Below, in pieces: positions 40,435-51,300 of a stretch of DNA of 64,000 nucleotides. Made by a program: the position numbers and the translations under genes. The notes under the pieces are model-generated. The model ran no database searches. It had not been told where the DNA came from and saw only the letters and a program-made list of their open reading frames with translations. How positions within the stretch are numbered: position 1 is the first letter of the stretch; every line of letters begins with the position of its first letter. Source of the stretch: Caecitellus pseudoparvulus. Lineage: Eukaryota; Bigyra: Bicosoecida. The DNA lies in the NCBI GenBank assembly GCA_965644315.1, contig CBFFRQ010000057.1, positions 667,018-731,017 of the forward strand, given 5' to 3'.

Positions 40435-42186
40435 ATGGAGCTGCCAAAGTGGGATGACATCTCGGAGCCTGCAGCCCACTCACTGCCCCCTCACCACATG
40501 TTGCCCTGTGTGGCGTCACGGAGTGGTTACGCTGATTCAGCCAGGCCCACTGCGCAGCCTCAAACACCAGGCAGCAGTGGCAACTTGCGGAAATTGCAAG
40601 CTCCCCCAACGCCCAGCACAGTGAGCTCCACAGAAACGTCGCCCTCAGCTGCCCGCGTCGCACAACTGGCAAAGATGGGATTGACTAAGTTCTCCCATCT
40701 ACTTCAGCATCCGGCAAATTCCAGCGCCTCTGTGCATGAGTTTAGGTTTGCAGGGCAACCAACCGCTGGCTACCTGCACAAGTCGCCTGCTGCTTCTCGC
40801 GCCCGCTCCCAGCCTCAACTGCCCGACAGCGCCTCTGACACCAGTTTCTTCAGCACATCCACACTTCCCCTGCCCTCTGGCGCTGGTCTTTCAGGGGTGT
40901 GGAATCGCAGTGCTTTGCCAGCTGCCTCTCGGGCCCCCACCCACGCTGCCGATGCGATGCAGGCTGCCTGGACTGGAGCGCACCGGGCTTGCGAGTCAGC
41001 CCAGGAGTGGGTGGACAAGTGCAGAGCAGCGCTGACCCTGAAGTCAGCACCCGCCGCTGGCCGCACCCCCCAAGACACTAGCAGTGAAGGAGGCAGCTTG
41101 TCGGAGGTCCAGGTGTTGGACATGCCAGCCCTGTCTGCTCGCCTGCAGCGCCTTGAGCGCGAGTGCGAGCAGCTTTACAGCTGTCAGCAGCGGTGGTATG
41201 CAAGCACTATTGCGCAGTGCTCTCGAAAAGAACGTTTGGCGGTGGAGCGGGCGGTCGCGGAGGCCGTCGAGGGCACCGCCGCATTGTCCACTGCCGAGCA
41301 GACCCGCTTGCAGCGCCGGCTGGAAGCGCAAGCGGTGGCTCTCAAACGTGAGCAGACAGAGAAAGCCAATCTGGAGGTCCGGCTCCGTGAGTGGGAGGAG
41401 AGCGTCTCGCAAGCGGGGGAGGCTGAGGAGGCTCTGCGCGGAGAGCTGGCTGAAGCAAAGGAAACGGCCAGCGCGGCTGGCAGTGCAGAGCAGGAGCTGC
41501 GGCAGGAGTGCGCGAGATTGAAGGGCAGCTTGGCTCGTGCCGAAGGCGACCACCAGCATCTCGCAGAGAAGCTGCAGGCTGCGCGCAGCACCATCTCAGA
41601 GCTCCGTGCTGCGATAGCGGAGCGTGAGAAAGATCGGGAAAAGCCTTCCACCGTGACACAAGCTCAAGCCGCACAGGCCGAAGCGGCGACCGAATCAACT
41701 GTGCAGGAAGGAAGGGAGAAGCTTAGGCAGGTGCGCTTCGCCGCGGCCGCTTCCTTGCAGCAGTGCGGCACCGCTGTGAGGGAGGTCCTTGAGTCGGTGC
41801 GACAGCACCTTGCACGCCTGCCTGCTTTCCTGCCCGCACATGCAGCCCAGGGCATGGCTTCTGCGTTGGAGCAAGCACGGACCGACTGCGACGTGCTGCA
41901 TGCATCCATTTTAGTGGCAGCCCACTGCTTCCGCCAGGGACAGCTGCGAGACGTGCCGCACATTGAAGTCAAACCGGCCACAGTTGTGCCCGAGCCTGCC
42001 AACCAACAGCCTCCAGCCCGAGACGAAGACACGCTTGAGCATACCCCAGCCAGTGCTGCATTGCTTTCACGTGCGATTGATGCTTCTCTCCCCGAGCAGA
42101 GCAGCGCCATCGCTACATCTGTGCGTACAACTCGGTATCTTCGGCAGCTTGAGGCGTACCTGCAGCAGGCTGGCAGCACAAGTTAG
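40435..42186 (+). CDS. Coiled-coil protein, unidentified
   Basis: 583 aa from the ATG at 40435 (MELPKWDDISEP); an in-frame ATG at 40342 would give 614 aa, but that segment is hydrophobic and lies within the short region shared with the divergent insulysin gene. The N-terminal third is disordered and Ser/Pro-rich. The centre, about residues 205-450, is a long coiled coil with clear heptads (EQTEKANLEVRLREWEESVS, ELAEAKETASAAGSAEQELR, AEGDHQHLAEKLQAARSTIS). The C-terminal part has further helices. I recognise no family; centrosomal, ciliary or cytoskeletal roles would fit. It converges on the AP2 gene with a 52-nt gap. Confidence 0.75.
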   Translation: MELPKWDDISEPAAHSLPPHHMLPCVASRSGYADSARPTAQPQTPGSSGNLRKLQAPPTPSTVSSTETSPSAARVAQLAKMGLTKFSHLLQHPANSSASVHEFRFAGQPTAGYLHKSPAASRARSQPQLPDSASDTSFFSTSTLPLPSGAGLSGVWNRSALPAASRAPTHAADAMQAAWTGAHRACESAQEWVDKCRAALTLKSAPAAGRTPQDTSSEGGSLSEVQVLDMPALSARLQRLERECEQLYSCQQRWYASTIAQCSRKERLAVERAVAEAVEGTAALSTAEQTRLQRRLEAQAVALKREQTEKANLEVRLREWEESVSQAGEAEEALRGELAEAKETASAAGSAEQELRQECARLKGSLARAEGDHQHLAEKLQAARSTISELRAAIAEREKDREKPSTVTQAQAAQAEAATESTVQEGREKLRQVRFAAAASLQQCGTAVREVLESVRQHLARLPAFLPAHAAQGMASALEQARTDCDVLHASILVAAHCFRQGQLRDVPHIEVKPATVVPEPANQQPPARDEDTLEHTPASAALLSRAIDASLPEQSSAIATSVRTTRYLRQLEAYLQQAGSTS

Positions 42187-42238
42187 AGTCACTTGCATTG
42201 CACTGATGAACACGCGGGGAGGACGAGAATGCGCTTCG

Positions 42239-43877
42239 TCAGGCGTCCCCCACCGCAGCGGAGGCAGGAGCGCCGATGGGGCTGGCGGAGCTTCCTCCGG
42301 GCGCCCGAGAAGAACCAGACACACCAAACGCAGCCACAGGGTGCCCTGTGCCGTGGACGGGGGTAAGAGGGGAAGCTTGACGTGCACCCGAAGCTGCAGA
42401 GGCGAGGCGCTCCGGGTCTGTGCCGTTGCCAGCACTCTCGTCCCGGACCGTCGAGTGGGGTGGTCCGGGATGACCCTGTGTTGCTGAGGGACTGGAGAAG
42501 ACGTAAGGAACGTAGTCTCCAAACAGACCCAGAGCCAAGGCAGCATTGCACCACACTCGGTATGCTTGTCCCAGGGTATCTAGCAGTTCGTGGATGTCGT
42601 CTGTAAGTCGAAACACCTCCACGCCAGCACCTACGAGAGTGAGCACCTGTGGCCCCCCGGTGATGATGACATACTTGAGTTTGCGGCGCATGTCGTCGCT
42701 CAGAACCACTCGAATGCGCTGGTCTGTCAAGAAAAGCAGCAGCTCTGAAACCAGCTTGCGGTCTCGCTGGCTTGACTCCTCTGTGGCGCCGCCGCTTGTG
42801 GCCTTGGCTTCGCAGAAGTCTGGCACCGCAGGCATTGAGCCATGGGCGAAAGAATTCGCAAGCTGCTGTGCTTGTGTGCTCATGCGACCCCATGCTGTGA
42901 GGGGAGCCGAGGGCTGGGCTGTCAGGGGCAGATGGTGTGGTCCACGCGCTGCGAGGGCTTCCCCAGCTGCCACGAGGGCTTGCCCGCCTCGGCTCGGGGC
43001 AGCGTGCGCCATGCGAAAGTACGGGTTACTGGGCACTTTCGGCAGGACAGGGCCAGTCCCCACACTATACATCGCCTCATGAGCGCTGCTGTCAGCCAAC
43101 CCCCTGGAGGTATCGAAGAGATCGGCTGAGTCTGGCTCTCCATCCCCCCGCCCGCTGAACCTGGGCTCCAACGCGCCGACTCCCATAGCCTCATTGATGC
43201 GAGCGTAGCGCTTGCCGTTCCGGTTTCGCACTTTGGGCCGCGCTTTGAGGTTCGGGTTCGCCTCTTTTGGGATGTGCAGCACAGACCCCACGGCAGCTGC
43301 GGACGCTCGGGAAGTTGGCAGCACCTGATCGCTGGAGGCCGATGGCTGGGGGGACGGAGGAGGCACAGTGGAAGCGCCCTGCGAGTCTGCCGCTTCAGCT
43401 GCTTTGCGGCGCTTGGCTGTGCCGGCATCTGCACTGCCACCGCCACGGCGCCTGCTCTTTTGTCTTTTCTTCTTCTCTTGCGGTGCCTGGTCGTTGAGGC
43501 CCTTGTACACGAAGTTTAGGTACCGAAGCTTTCCTCGCTTGATTGCTTCGATGTCGTATGCCTTGGCTGCTTCGTCCTCTGTGTCGAAGTCACCGATGGT
43601 GTACTCCACCTGCGCGGGCGGAAGCTTACTGCCATGTGCGAGCAACGCAGCGCCGATCGTGCAGCCTGTGGTCCCTCCGAGCCACCCTCACACACAGAAA
43701 TGCAACGCTGTGACACACCTTATCGATGCAGATGCGTGCTCGCCACCGGTTTCCTTGGCTGCTTACCCCCCGGTATGCGCTACTCGACTTGGCGCTGCGC
43801 GAGGGAATGCTCGGCTTTGCGTTCACGTTGCGCGCCACGATCTGCAGGACCGAGGGCACGATGGAAGCTTGTTCCAT
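42239..43877 (-). CDS. AP2/ERF-domain DNA-binding protein
   Basis: Exons 43877-43719 and 43609-42239, joined in phase 0 across a 109-nt intron (GTGTGT...CGCAG), give 509 aa. Splicing completes one AP2 domain: SAYRGVSSQGNRWRARICID from exon 1 joins KVEYTIGDFDTEDEAAKAYD and IEAIKRGKLRYLNF. The YRGV start, the W-x-A-R strand, GDFDTEDEAAKAYD and LNF end are all family marks. A basic stretch (KKKRQKSRRRGG), likely nuclear targeting, follows. The rest is disordered except for a helical C-terminal module (RKLVSELLLFLTDQRIRVVL ... YRVWCNAALALGLFG) that I do not recognise. AP2 proteins act as transcription factors in plants, algae and apicomplexans. The exact start is less certain, because exon 1 is open further upstream. 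Confidence 0.88.
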
Positions 43878-44214
43878 GGTGGCAACGAGGCACACGAAGG
43901 AGGAGGAGTCAAGTTCCCCCGATTTGCTGTTGGATGCGCCAGCTGGGGCCGCTGCGTCGACAGCTGGAAAGCCAGCTGCGTGGCCACGCTTTTTCCGCAA
44001 GGTCACACTGGCTAGTGCTTGGCTGAGGCAGAAAGCACGGGGCTTGTGGAGCTGGGGGGGGGGGGGGGTGCATGGAAAATGGCACAAAGCACCACCATTC
44101 ACATTTCCTCCACACCACCCAGCCCTGAGCCAGTCTCCTTTCACAGCATCGGGGGGCACGGACACCCTCCGCGACGGCTCGACGCAAGTGAGACGTACCC
44201 TCCTCAAATCCACC
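43878..44214. promoter_or_regulatory. Divergent AP2/MND1 promoter region with a poly(G) run
   Basis: 337 nt between the ATG of the AP2 gene (minus) and of MND1 (plus). It contains an uninterrupted run of 15 G at 44054-44068, the longest homopolymer I noticed in the window, followed by an A/C-rich stretch (CACAAAGCACCACCATTCAC). Promoter function is inferred from position only. Confidence 0.4.
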
Positions 44215-45122
44215 ATGAGCAAGCGGCGCCGCGGCATGAGCCTGGAGGAGAAGCGGCAAGTGATGCTGGACATGCTGCAGGAATCAAAGGAGCCCTTTCT
44301 TCTGAAGGAGCTCGAGAAGCTTGGCGGGAAGAAAGGTGTCGGTGGGTAGGAGCGACGCACTGCATGTTGTCTGCGGAAGTTGGCAGGCACGAGCCTCCCC
44401 TTGAGGCCCAGTGGTGCAAAGCATCAAAGAGGTGCTGCAATCGTTGGTGGATGATGGACTGGTGGACTTGGAGAAGATTGGAATCCAGAACTTCTATTGG
44501 TCGTTCCCCACAAAAGCCCTTGTGAAGGTGAGGCAAGCCCAAAGCAATGGCGCAGCAACGCCTCCACACACCACGCCGACCGCTGGCGGCTCCCTTCTCC
44601 CAGCTCACTGCCAAAAAAGAGGAGGCCCAAGAGAAACTTGATAGTGAGCTCTCTCGAGTGGAAGAATTGAAGGGCGAAGTCGCGGCCTTGGCGGCCGAGC
44701 GCACAGAGGGGGTGAGGTGACGTGAGGGTTTGGGCGCAAGGGCTGGCCAAGGCTTCACGCGTCTGCTTTGCCCACCTTCTCGCACAGGACGAGCGCTCAG
44801 ACAAGCTGGCCCAACTCGGTGATCTGCGAGCAAAGAAGCGCAGACTGGAAGGACAAGTCCAGGAACAGCGCGCAAACGACCCAGAGACGCTGAAGGCACT
44901 TGGAGAGGACGTCGCGAAGGCAAAGGATGCAGCCAATCGATGGGTTGGTGTGTGCTGGCAGGCGTCCGTGTGCCAGCCACAGCACCACACTGTCTTAGCC
45001 TGGCCCCCTTCACAGACAACATATTTACGCTCAAGTCCTACTGTGTAGAGAAGTTCTCCATGGTGTCGTCCGAGTTTGACAAGGCTCTGGGCCTGCCAGC
45101 TGACCTGGACTACATGACGTGA
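44215..45122 (+). CDS. MND1: Meiotic nuclear division protein 1 (MND1)
   Basis: Five exons, 44215-44341, 44412-44527, 44604-44711, 44788-44947 and 45016-45122, with introns of 70, 76, 76 and 68 nt, give 205 aa, the same length as human MND1. The protein begins MSKRRRGMSLEEKRQVML, continues with a winged-helix region (SIKEVLQSLVDDGLVDLEKI, IGIQNFYWSFPTKAL), then a coiled coil, and ends ANRWVDNIFTLKSYC ... DKALGLPADLDYMT. Every block matches the MND1 family, so all four junctions are well supported; the last uses the GTGTGT donor at 44948, which restores W-V-D-N-I-F. MND1 pairs with HOP2 to stimulate DMC1/RAD51 strand exchange in meiosis. The HOP2 partner is not in this window. Confidence 0.96.
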
Positions 45123-45168
45123 CCCACACACCACCACCCTTGATTGAATGCATTGCCTTGTTTGGGCC

Positions 45169-47334
45169 TCAGGTCATGAGCGCTTCACTGGGCTGCAGGT
45201 TCTTGCTCTGCGCTTCCAGCCTCATCTTCTCGCCAAGCCGTCGCTGGCGAACTTTATCTGAGGCAATGCGCAGGGCATCCTCCTTCAGGCGATCGCGACC
45301 TCTGTACTCACCAGGCTCTTCTTTGGTCTGCAGCATGAACTCATCCACTTCTGCGCCAGCCATGTCCATCGCAGATGCGATGAACTTGGTCAAACCGCTT
45401 GCCTTGAGCCCCTTCTTGTGCTTGGCCTTGGCAGCCTGTGCGCCGCTTCCAGACACCCGCACGTCGCCGACCTCCGCATAGGCCTGCGCAAGGGCCCCTT
45501 GGATCTCAATCAAGGTGCCCTTGCGACGAGTGAGTGAAGCATCTTTCGAGAAGGGATCCATGCGGCCACGCCTGGTGGAGTCCCTCGTGAGTGGGCGCCC
45601 TGGGATGCCCCCAGTGAGGCCAGTGTCTGTGGAGGCGACAGATTCACCACCAAAGCTCCCCCTGCGGCCGTGACCGGCAGGTGTGGGTATCCCGAGCGTC
45701 TCCTGAGGTGTGTCAACTTCTGGCGTTGACGAGGCTTGCCTGGTTGACTCCATGGACTTCATGAACTTGCTGTGAGTGTTCGCGAACTGGTGTGCAGTGT
45801 TGTGAATCACGGCAGAGTGGACTGTCTCATGCCCGCTTCGAATTGAGGCACCCGCTGCCGTGGGCTGCACACGCACAATGCGCCGGTTTGCGACGACCAT
45901 GTCCCCCATGCGGGCTTCCATCTCTCGGCTGTCGATGTCAAGCGTCTCCGCTCCACCCTCACCCTCGCCATGCACGGCAGCTCGCACCACGCGCAAGAGG
46001 TATTGCAGCGTGTTCTTCACCTCCAACACCTTCTGCACTGCGCCTGCCGCCCACATGGAAGTGCCAGGGGGCAGGTCCTTCAGGGAGGCGCTGCCCAGTG
46101 CTGGGGTCGGGGCCAGGCTGCACTGGGCGTGCATGCTGTCTAGCGCTTGGTCAAACTGCACTTTGACACCTCTGAGGTCTTCGAACTCCTTTTGGGTGGC
46201 TTCTAGCTTTCGCTTGGCTGCATCTCTTTCAGATTCGATGGTGACCAGCGTGTGTGGGTCAAAGCCATCTTCGTCCCAATGGTTCCGGGCTTCGGGCTGC
46301 ATCTTGTTGCGCAGCTCAACTTCTGCTTTAGCAAGGTACGCAAGCCGCTCATTCAATGCTTGAAGTCGATCAGACACCCTGGACAACTCTGCTTGCTGCT
46401 GCACAAAAGCTTCCACGATATCATCTGGGCGAGGCGGCGGCAGCTCGGTGGCATCGCAACCCTCAGGCAGCTCAGATTGAGGCACCCCAGCAGCGATGCG
46501 CACTCTGCTGAATAAGTCGTACAAGTCATCCACGGTCTGCGCGAGCACCTGCTTGCGGTAGCTCAGCATGGCCTCTTCTTGCTGCAGTTCCATGGTGCGA
46601 GCTCGCAGTGCAGCTTCCTCCGCCGCCGTAAGGTCGCCTGCAGCTCGGGCGTTCAGGGTGGCCTCCTTCTTTGCGGCTGCTGCTTTCTCCAGCATCAGCC
46701 TCCGCCTTGCTTGGACTTCTTGGCGTCGAGTCTCGAGCTTTTCGGACAGCAGTTTGTGGTGCTGGGCCACCTCTGCCTGCGCCTCGGCCAGGTCCCTCTT
46801 CTCCTGAGTGTATGCCTTCATAACACTCGCCAAGAGGCGTTCCTGCAGTGATTGCTCTTGTTTTTGAACCCGCAAGGCATCTTCCAGCACCTGCAGAGTG
46901 CTGATGTGGTGCTGCTTTCCATCTCGCAGACGCTTGTACATGTGCTCCAGGGTGAAGTAGTACATGCAGGTCGCCTCATACTGTGATTTTTTCTGGGCAA
47001 CCTGGTCTTGTGCGTCAGTCACCTTTATTGACGCTTCACGTCGCATCTCATCAACGTTGTCTTCGAACTGCAGGCGGTCCAGCTCGGCGGTGGCCTTCTC
47101 GAACTCCCTTTGCTTCGCAACAAGTTGCTCTTGGATCTGTGACGTCTCACGCCGCAAGCGTAACACCTGAGCTTGTCTCTCTTGCCTTAGTTTGCTTGCA
47201 GCCTCGGTCGGGTCATAGTCTGCGAGGCCTGATGGTCCAGTCGCGTGGGTGCCTTCCTCGGTGGGCTTCCTCGTGCTAGCCTGTGGTTGGCCACACGTAG
47301 CACAAAGTTCAAGTGGAGCGTCCAAGGTAGGCAT
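45169..47334 (-). CDS. Coiled-coil protein resembling outer-dynein-arm docking factors
   Basis: Single exon, 721 aa from the ATG at 47334. A short N-terminus with CxxC (LCATCGQPQ) is followed by an almost continuous coiled coil from about 45 to 440. The block YFTLEHMYKRLRDGKQHHIS, then FSRVRIAAGVPQSELPEG and DDIVEAFVQQQAELSRVSDR, follows the pattern of CCDC151/CCDC114/CCDC63 proteins, in which an aromatic-start helix with a V/I-x-x-x-x-G-V turn precedes the region that anchors outer dynein arms to axonemal doublets. The C-terminal third is basic, disordered and Ser/Thr-rich. The family call is inference from this pattern; any other axonemal coiled coil would fit nearly as well. Its stop is 46 nt from that of MND1. 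Confidence 0.65.
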   Translation of the reverse strand: MPTLDAPLELCATCGQPQASTRKPTEEGTHATGPSGLADYDPTEAASKLRQERQAQVLRLRRETSQIQEQLVAKQREFEKATAELDRLQFEDNVDEMRREASIKVTDAQDQVAQKKSQYEATCMYYFTLEHMYKRLRDGKQHHISTLQVLEDALRVQKQEQSLQERLLASVMKAYTQEKRDLAEAQAEVAQHHKLLSEKLETRRQEVQARRRLMLEKAAAAKKEATLNARAAGDLTAAEEAALRARTMELQQEEAMLSYRKQVLAQTVDDLYDLFSRVRIAAGVPQSELPEGCDATELPPPRPDDIVEAFVQQQAELSRVSDRLQALNERLAYLAKAEVELRNKMQPEARNHWDEDGFDPHTLVTIESERDAAKRKLEATQKEFEDLRGVKVQFDQALDSMHAQCSLAPTPALGSASLKDLPPGTSMWAAGAVQKVLEVKNTLQYLLRVVRAAVHGEGEGGAETLDIDSREMEARMGDMVVANRRIVRVQPTAAGASIRSGHETVHSAVIHNTAHQFANTHSKFMKSMESTRQASSTPEVDTPQETLGIPTPAGHGRRGSFGGESVASTDTGLTGGIPGRPLTRDSTRRGRMDPFSKDASLTRRKGTLIEIQGALAQAYAEVGDVRVSGSGAQAAKAKHKKGLKASGLTKFIASAMDMAGAEVDEFMLQTKEEPGEYRGRDRLKEDALRIASDKVRQRRLGEKMRLEAQSKNLQPSEALMT

Positions 47335-47752
47335 CGCGGGTGTTGTTTCATACCTCTATGGACCGGGTCCTGGAACCTTCGTCTTCCTGAGCAGAAGCGC
47401 CGGTGGCGGGCTTCCGAGCAAACCTGCACCTGAGCCAGCGGCGCAACACGCACGATAACAGTGTGATCTGCAGGCCCTTCCACAGCCAAACCTTTTCTTT
47501 GAGTGCCCGAGAGTGCTGCTTGTAGATCAGGCTTTCCTGCGTACCAAGTATGGGGTTCGAGTGCACTCACGCTTCCTGACAACAACGCGCGAGCTGAAGT
47601 CGTTGCGCAAGTCATGGGCAAGGAAGCCCACAAGGAACCCTTACGTGACTTGTCCTCTTGGTATTGGTACTGAAGACCCTGCTTTTGGGCTCTCTTTGTC
47701 GCCTGCAGCGGAGCGGCGCGCAATCGCAGATCAGGTCGGGTGGCATTGAGAG
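47335..47752. other. Intergenic region (418 nt)
   Basis: Between the start of the dynein-docking-like gene and the stop of the next minus-strand gene. The only sizeable frame is a plus-strand one at 47513-47749 that opens with GTG and resembles nothing. I see no RNA gene, repeat or clear promoter element. Confidence 0.4.
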
Positions 47753-48144
47753 TCACAGCGATTTCCGCACCTCAGTTTCCTCCGCCAGTTGTTGCACAAG
47801 GGCTGCAATGCGATCAGCTTTCAGTGACAGCTGCACTGCTTCCATGTTTGAACTCTCCGGTAGAGCGAGTGAGGCAAGCACTCGGGCTGCGGCTCCTGCG
47901 AGAGCGGGTGGTGTGAGCAGTGTCACGTGGCCCAGACCAAGTAGACTGGAGATGGGCAAGCCCACTTCGGAGCCGATCAAGCTTTGGTTCCCCAAGATGT
48001 GGGGGGTACTTTGGTTGCTCGTCTTTGAACCAGCACGTGCAGTGCCGGCCCAAGGTCGTCAGCCCCAGCAGGCCCCTCCAGGGAGGGGGTGACAGGCGGA
48101 AGGCAAAGCCGCGGTCCGTCGTACAATCCGAAAACAGCATCCAT
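47753..48144 (-). CDS. Small protein gene broken by an apparent one-base frameshift
   Basis: From the ATG at 48144 the frame reads MDAVFGLYDGPRLCLPP ... ALHVLVQRRATKVPP, then runs into a stop. A second frame, starting within the same sentence, continues HILGNQSLIGSEVGLPISSL ... AALVQQLAEETEVRKSL and stops at 47753. The two meet at a run of six G on the plus strand (48001-48006). One extra base there would give a single protein of 130 aa with a hydrophobic beta-rich first half and a helical end. No intron of the usual size fits. This is either a base-call error at a homopolymer or a real disabling mutation. I do not recognise the family. It is divergent from SPB1 (173 nt between ATGs). Confidence 0.45.
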
Positions 48145-48317
48145 ACATGCGCCCACCTTGCCCCCTACGGCCCTTGCTCCTGCACGACGCCGAGCACCAA
48201 GGCAACCGGCGCCTGGCAAGCAATTCGCCTGGCAACGATTCGGGGCTGTACTCTGGTTCTCGCAGTTCAGTGCGGTGCCGTTGCAGGGTTACCATAGCAT
48301 CTGATTAGCAATCCAGT

Positions 48318-51300
48318 ATGCCAAGAGTCAACAAAAAGGCGCAAAGAAGGGACAGGTACCAGCAGCTGGCGAAGGAGCAGGTGCGTGGGTTGCGGAAGTT
48401 GTTCATGTTCCACCCTGCCGCCACCCAACCCTTTCCCCGTACTCGTGCCTGCTCAGGGATACAGAGCTCGGTCAGCATTCAAACTCATCCAACTCAACAA
48501 GAAGTATGACTTCCTTTCCAGTGCTCAATGCGTCATCGACCTGTGCGCTGCCCCAGGCGGATGGCTGCAGGTGGCGCAGAAGTTTTGCCCCATGTCGGCA
48601 CGCATCATCGGAGTGGACCTGAACCCCATCAGGCCTATCCACAACGTGCTAACCCACCAAGCTGACATCACCACTGTTCAGTGCCGTCAGCTCCTGCGTC
48701 GTGACATGGGCAGCGCGAAAGCTGACGTTGTCCTTCACGATGGTGCTCCGAACGTCGGCGCTGACTGGCGATCTGACGCATACCAGCAGTCCATCTTGAC
48801 ACTGCACTCTGTGAAGCTGGCGACAGAATTCCTTCGTCCTGGCGGCCTCTTCATCACGAAGGTGTTTCGTTCAGCAGACTACACATCGCTGCTGTGGGTC
48901 TTCAACCAGCTCTTCTCCAAGGTGGAGGCGACCAAGCCTCACTCCTCACGAAATGCCTCTGCTGAGATCTTCGTTGTATGCCAAGGCTACTATGCCCCAT
49001 CCAAGATCGACGCCCGCATGCTGGACCCAAACCACGTTTTCAAGGATGATGTCGATGTGCACGCTGCAGCCGCTGGCAGCTCTGGTGGAGACAAGCCCTT
49101 GTCGGTCATGCACCCCAAAGGCCTCATGCAGCGCCGCAGCCGTAATGGCTATAAGCCTGAACGGGGCCTTCTCCAGCTGAATGAGGTTCCTGTGCGGGAC
49201 TTTTTCCTCGCCACGGACCCGGTTGAGGTGATTTCCGATGCCACTGCTTTGGTGTTCACAGGCGAGTCTGAACAGTACCTTTCGCATCCTTCCACAACCA
49301 GTGAAATTAAGGCCCTGTGTGAGGACCTGAAAGTCATCGGCAGGGCAGACTTTAAGCTGCTCCTCAAGTGGCGCATGCGCATCAACAAGGAGGAAGTGGC
49401 GGCGAAGCGAGCAGCCGCAGCAGCAGCTGGTGGTGCCGACCAGGCTGGGCACGGCAAAGACTCAGCCACTGGCGGAGGAAGCGAGTCTGACAGTGATGAA
49501 GACGAGGAGCTTGCTCAAGCCCTGACGTCAGAGGCCAAGCGCAAGCGGGCGGAGCGCAAGCGCGAGGCCAAGCGCCGACAGCGGGCCATCAAGAAGCACA
49601 TGTATGGCATGACAGGCCAGAGCGTGGACATTGATGCCATGAATGCGGAAGTGCCACGGTTCAGTCTGGCAGCCATCACCGGCAAGCTTTCGAACCCGGC
49701 AGTTCTAGATGAGATAGCAGATGTGGACTTGGACACCATGGATGCCACAGACCAAGCTGGAATCGATGCGATTTATGAAGGCGAGGCCCCTTTGAACCCC
49801 TTGGCAGAGAAGCCTGATGGTGACGCCAGCGATGCTAGCGAAGGAGTGGGCGAGGAAGAGTACTTGGCGGCCCTGGAGGGCGCTCTAGACCGCCACTACG
49901 AGGAGTTCAAAGAGAAGCGTCGTTCTCGAGACGCAGCCGCTGCGAAGGCCGCCATCGAAGGTCGTGTGTCCAAAGGTGTGAAGCTGACACGCCGCGGCCG
50001 CATGGAGGCAGAAGCAGCAGCGAAGGTGGCACAGGCTGAGGCAAAACTTGATTACAAGCACCAAGAGTATTTGAAGCTGCTCGCCGGCATGCGGGCGAAG
50101 GACAGCAGGCCTGTTGGAGGGAGTGACGACGAGTCATCCGGCGACGAAGGCGGCGCCAGCGACAACTCGGACGGGTTCTGGGATGCACACAAACAAGACC
50201 GCACCGTGGACAGCGACGAAGAAGGGGACGCTATCATTCCGTCAGGCAGTTCTGCTTCCGCTGCGGCTGCCCGCTGGTTCAGCAACCCTGCAGTCTCAGG
50301 CGTGCTCCCAGTTGGGACTGTGGAGTTCAACACTGAATCCCGTGGGACAAAGCGTGCGCGTGGAGGCGACTCGGATGATGATGGGTTTGAGGACGGCAGT
50401 GATGACGACGGCCTCCCTGATTTCATGCGGGATCTGCCCAAGTCTGAGCGAGAGCTTCGCAAGGAGCGCCTGAAGCGGGCGAGGGAAAAGGAAGAGTACC
50501 TCGCAAAGAAGCGCACCGCGCATGATGACAGCAAGCTGCAAATTGTGAAGGGGCCTGCAGCTTCATACGAGTCTGAAGGCGATGAATCGGCAGACGATGA
50601 AGGCAAGGTGTCCCAAGCCACGAAGGATTTGATTAAGGCTGGCATGGGCGCTGCTCTGACCGGCAAATCTGTTTCGAGCACAACAGGAAAGGCTGCCGGC
50701 CCAAGTGAGGGTGGCTTTGAGACTGTGCCTCGCTTGGGGGATGCAGCAGATGATGATGATCCACGGGACCAAGAGTACGACTCTGACACCCACGCAGAAA
50801 TCCTCGCTTTGGGAAAGCTCATGCGCCAGCACACCACTGCGAAGGCGCTTGTGGATGCCAGCTACAACCGGTACTCATTTGATGATGGGGCCTTGCCCTC
50901 ATGGTTTGCTGCTGACGAAGCCAAGCACTTCCGGCCACAGCTTCCCGTGTCAAAGGCAGATGTGGAGCAGATTAAGACACGCTTCCGCGACATTGCCGCC
51001 CGGCCCATTCACAAGGTCATGGAGGCGAGGGCGAGGAAGAAGCACCGTTCCACAGCAAAGCTGGCGAAGGCACGTCGTGCTGCAGAGGCGATTGCAGCGG
51101 ATGAAACCATGGGTCACACCGAGAAGATGAAAGCCATGGCACGCACTTATCGAGGCACCCAAAAAGAAAAACGGGAGAAGGTTTATGTGGTGGCAAGCAA
51201 AGGAGGGAACTCGTCCCTTGCCGTGCGAGGTGCCCGCAAACGCGGTGCAGCGGTGAAGCAAGTTGACTCACGACTCAGGGCAGACACTCGCGGGGAGAAG

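Noticed and set aside
47513-47749. Plus-strand gene in the spacer upstream of the dynein-docking-like gene
   Set aside because: Opens with GTG, has no recognisable sequence and no splice partner.
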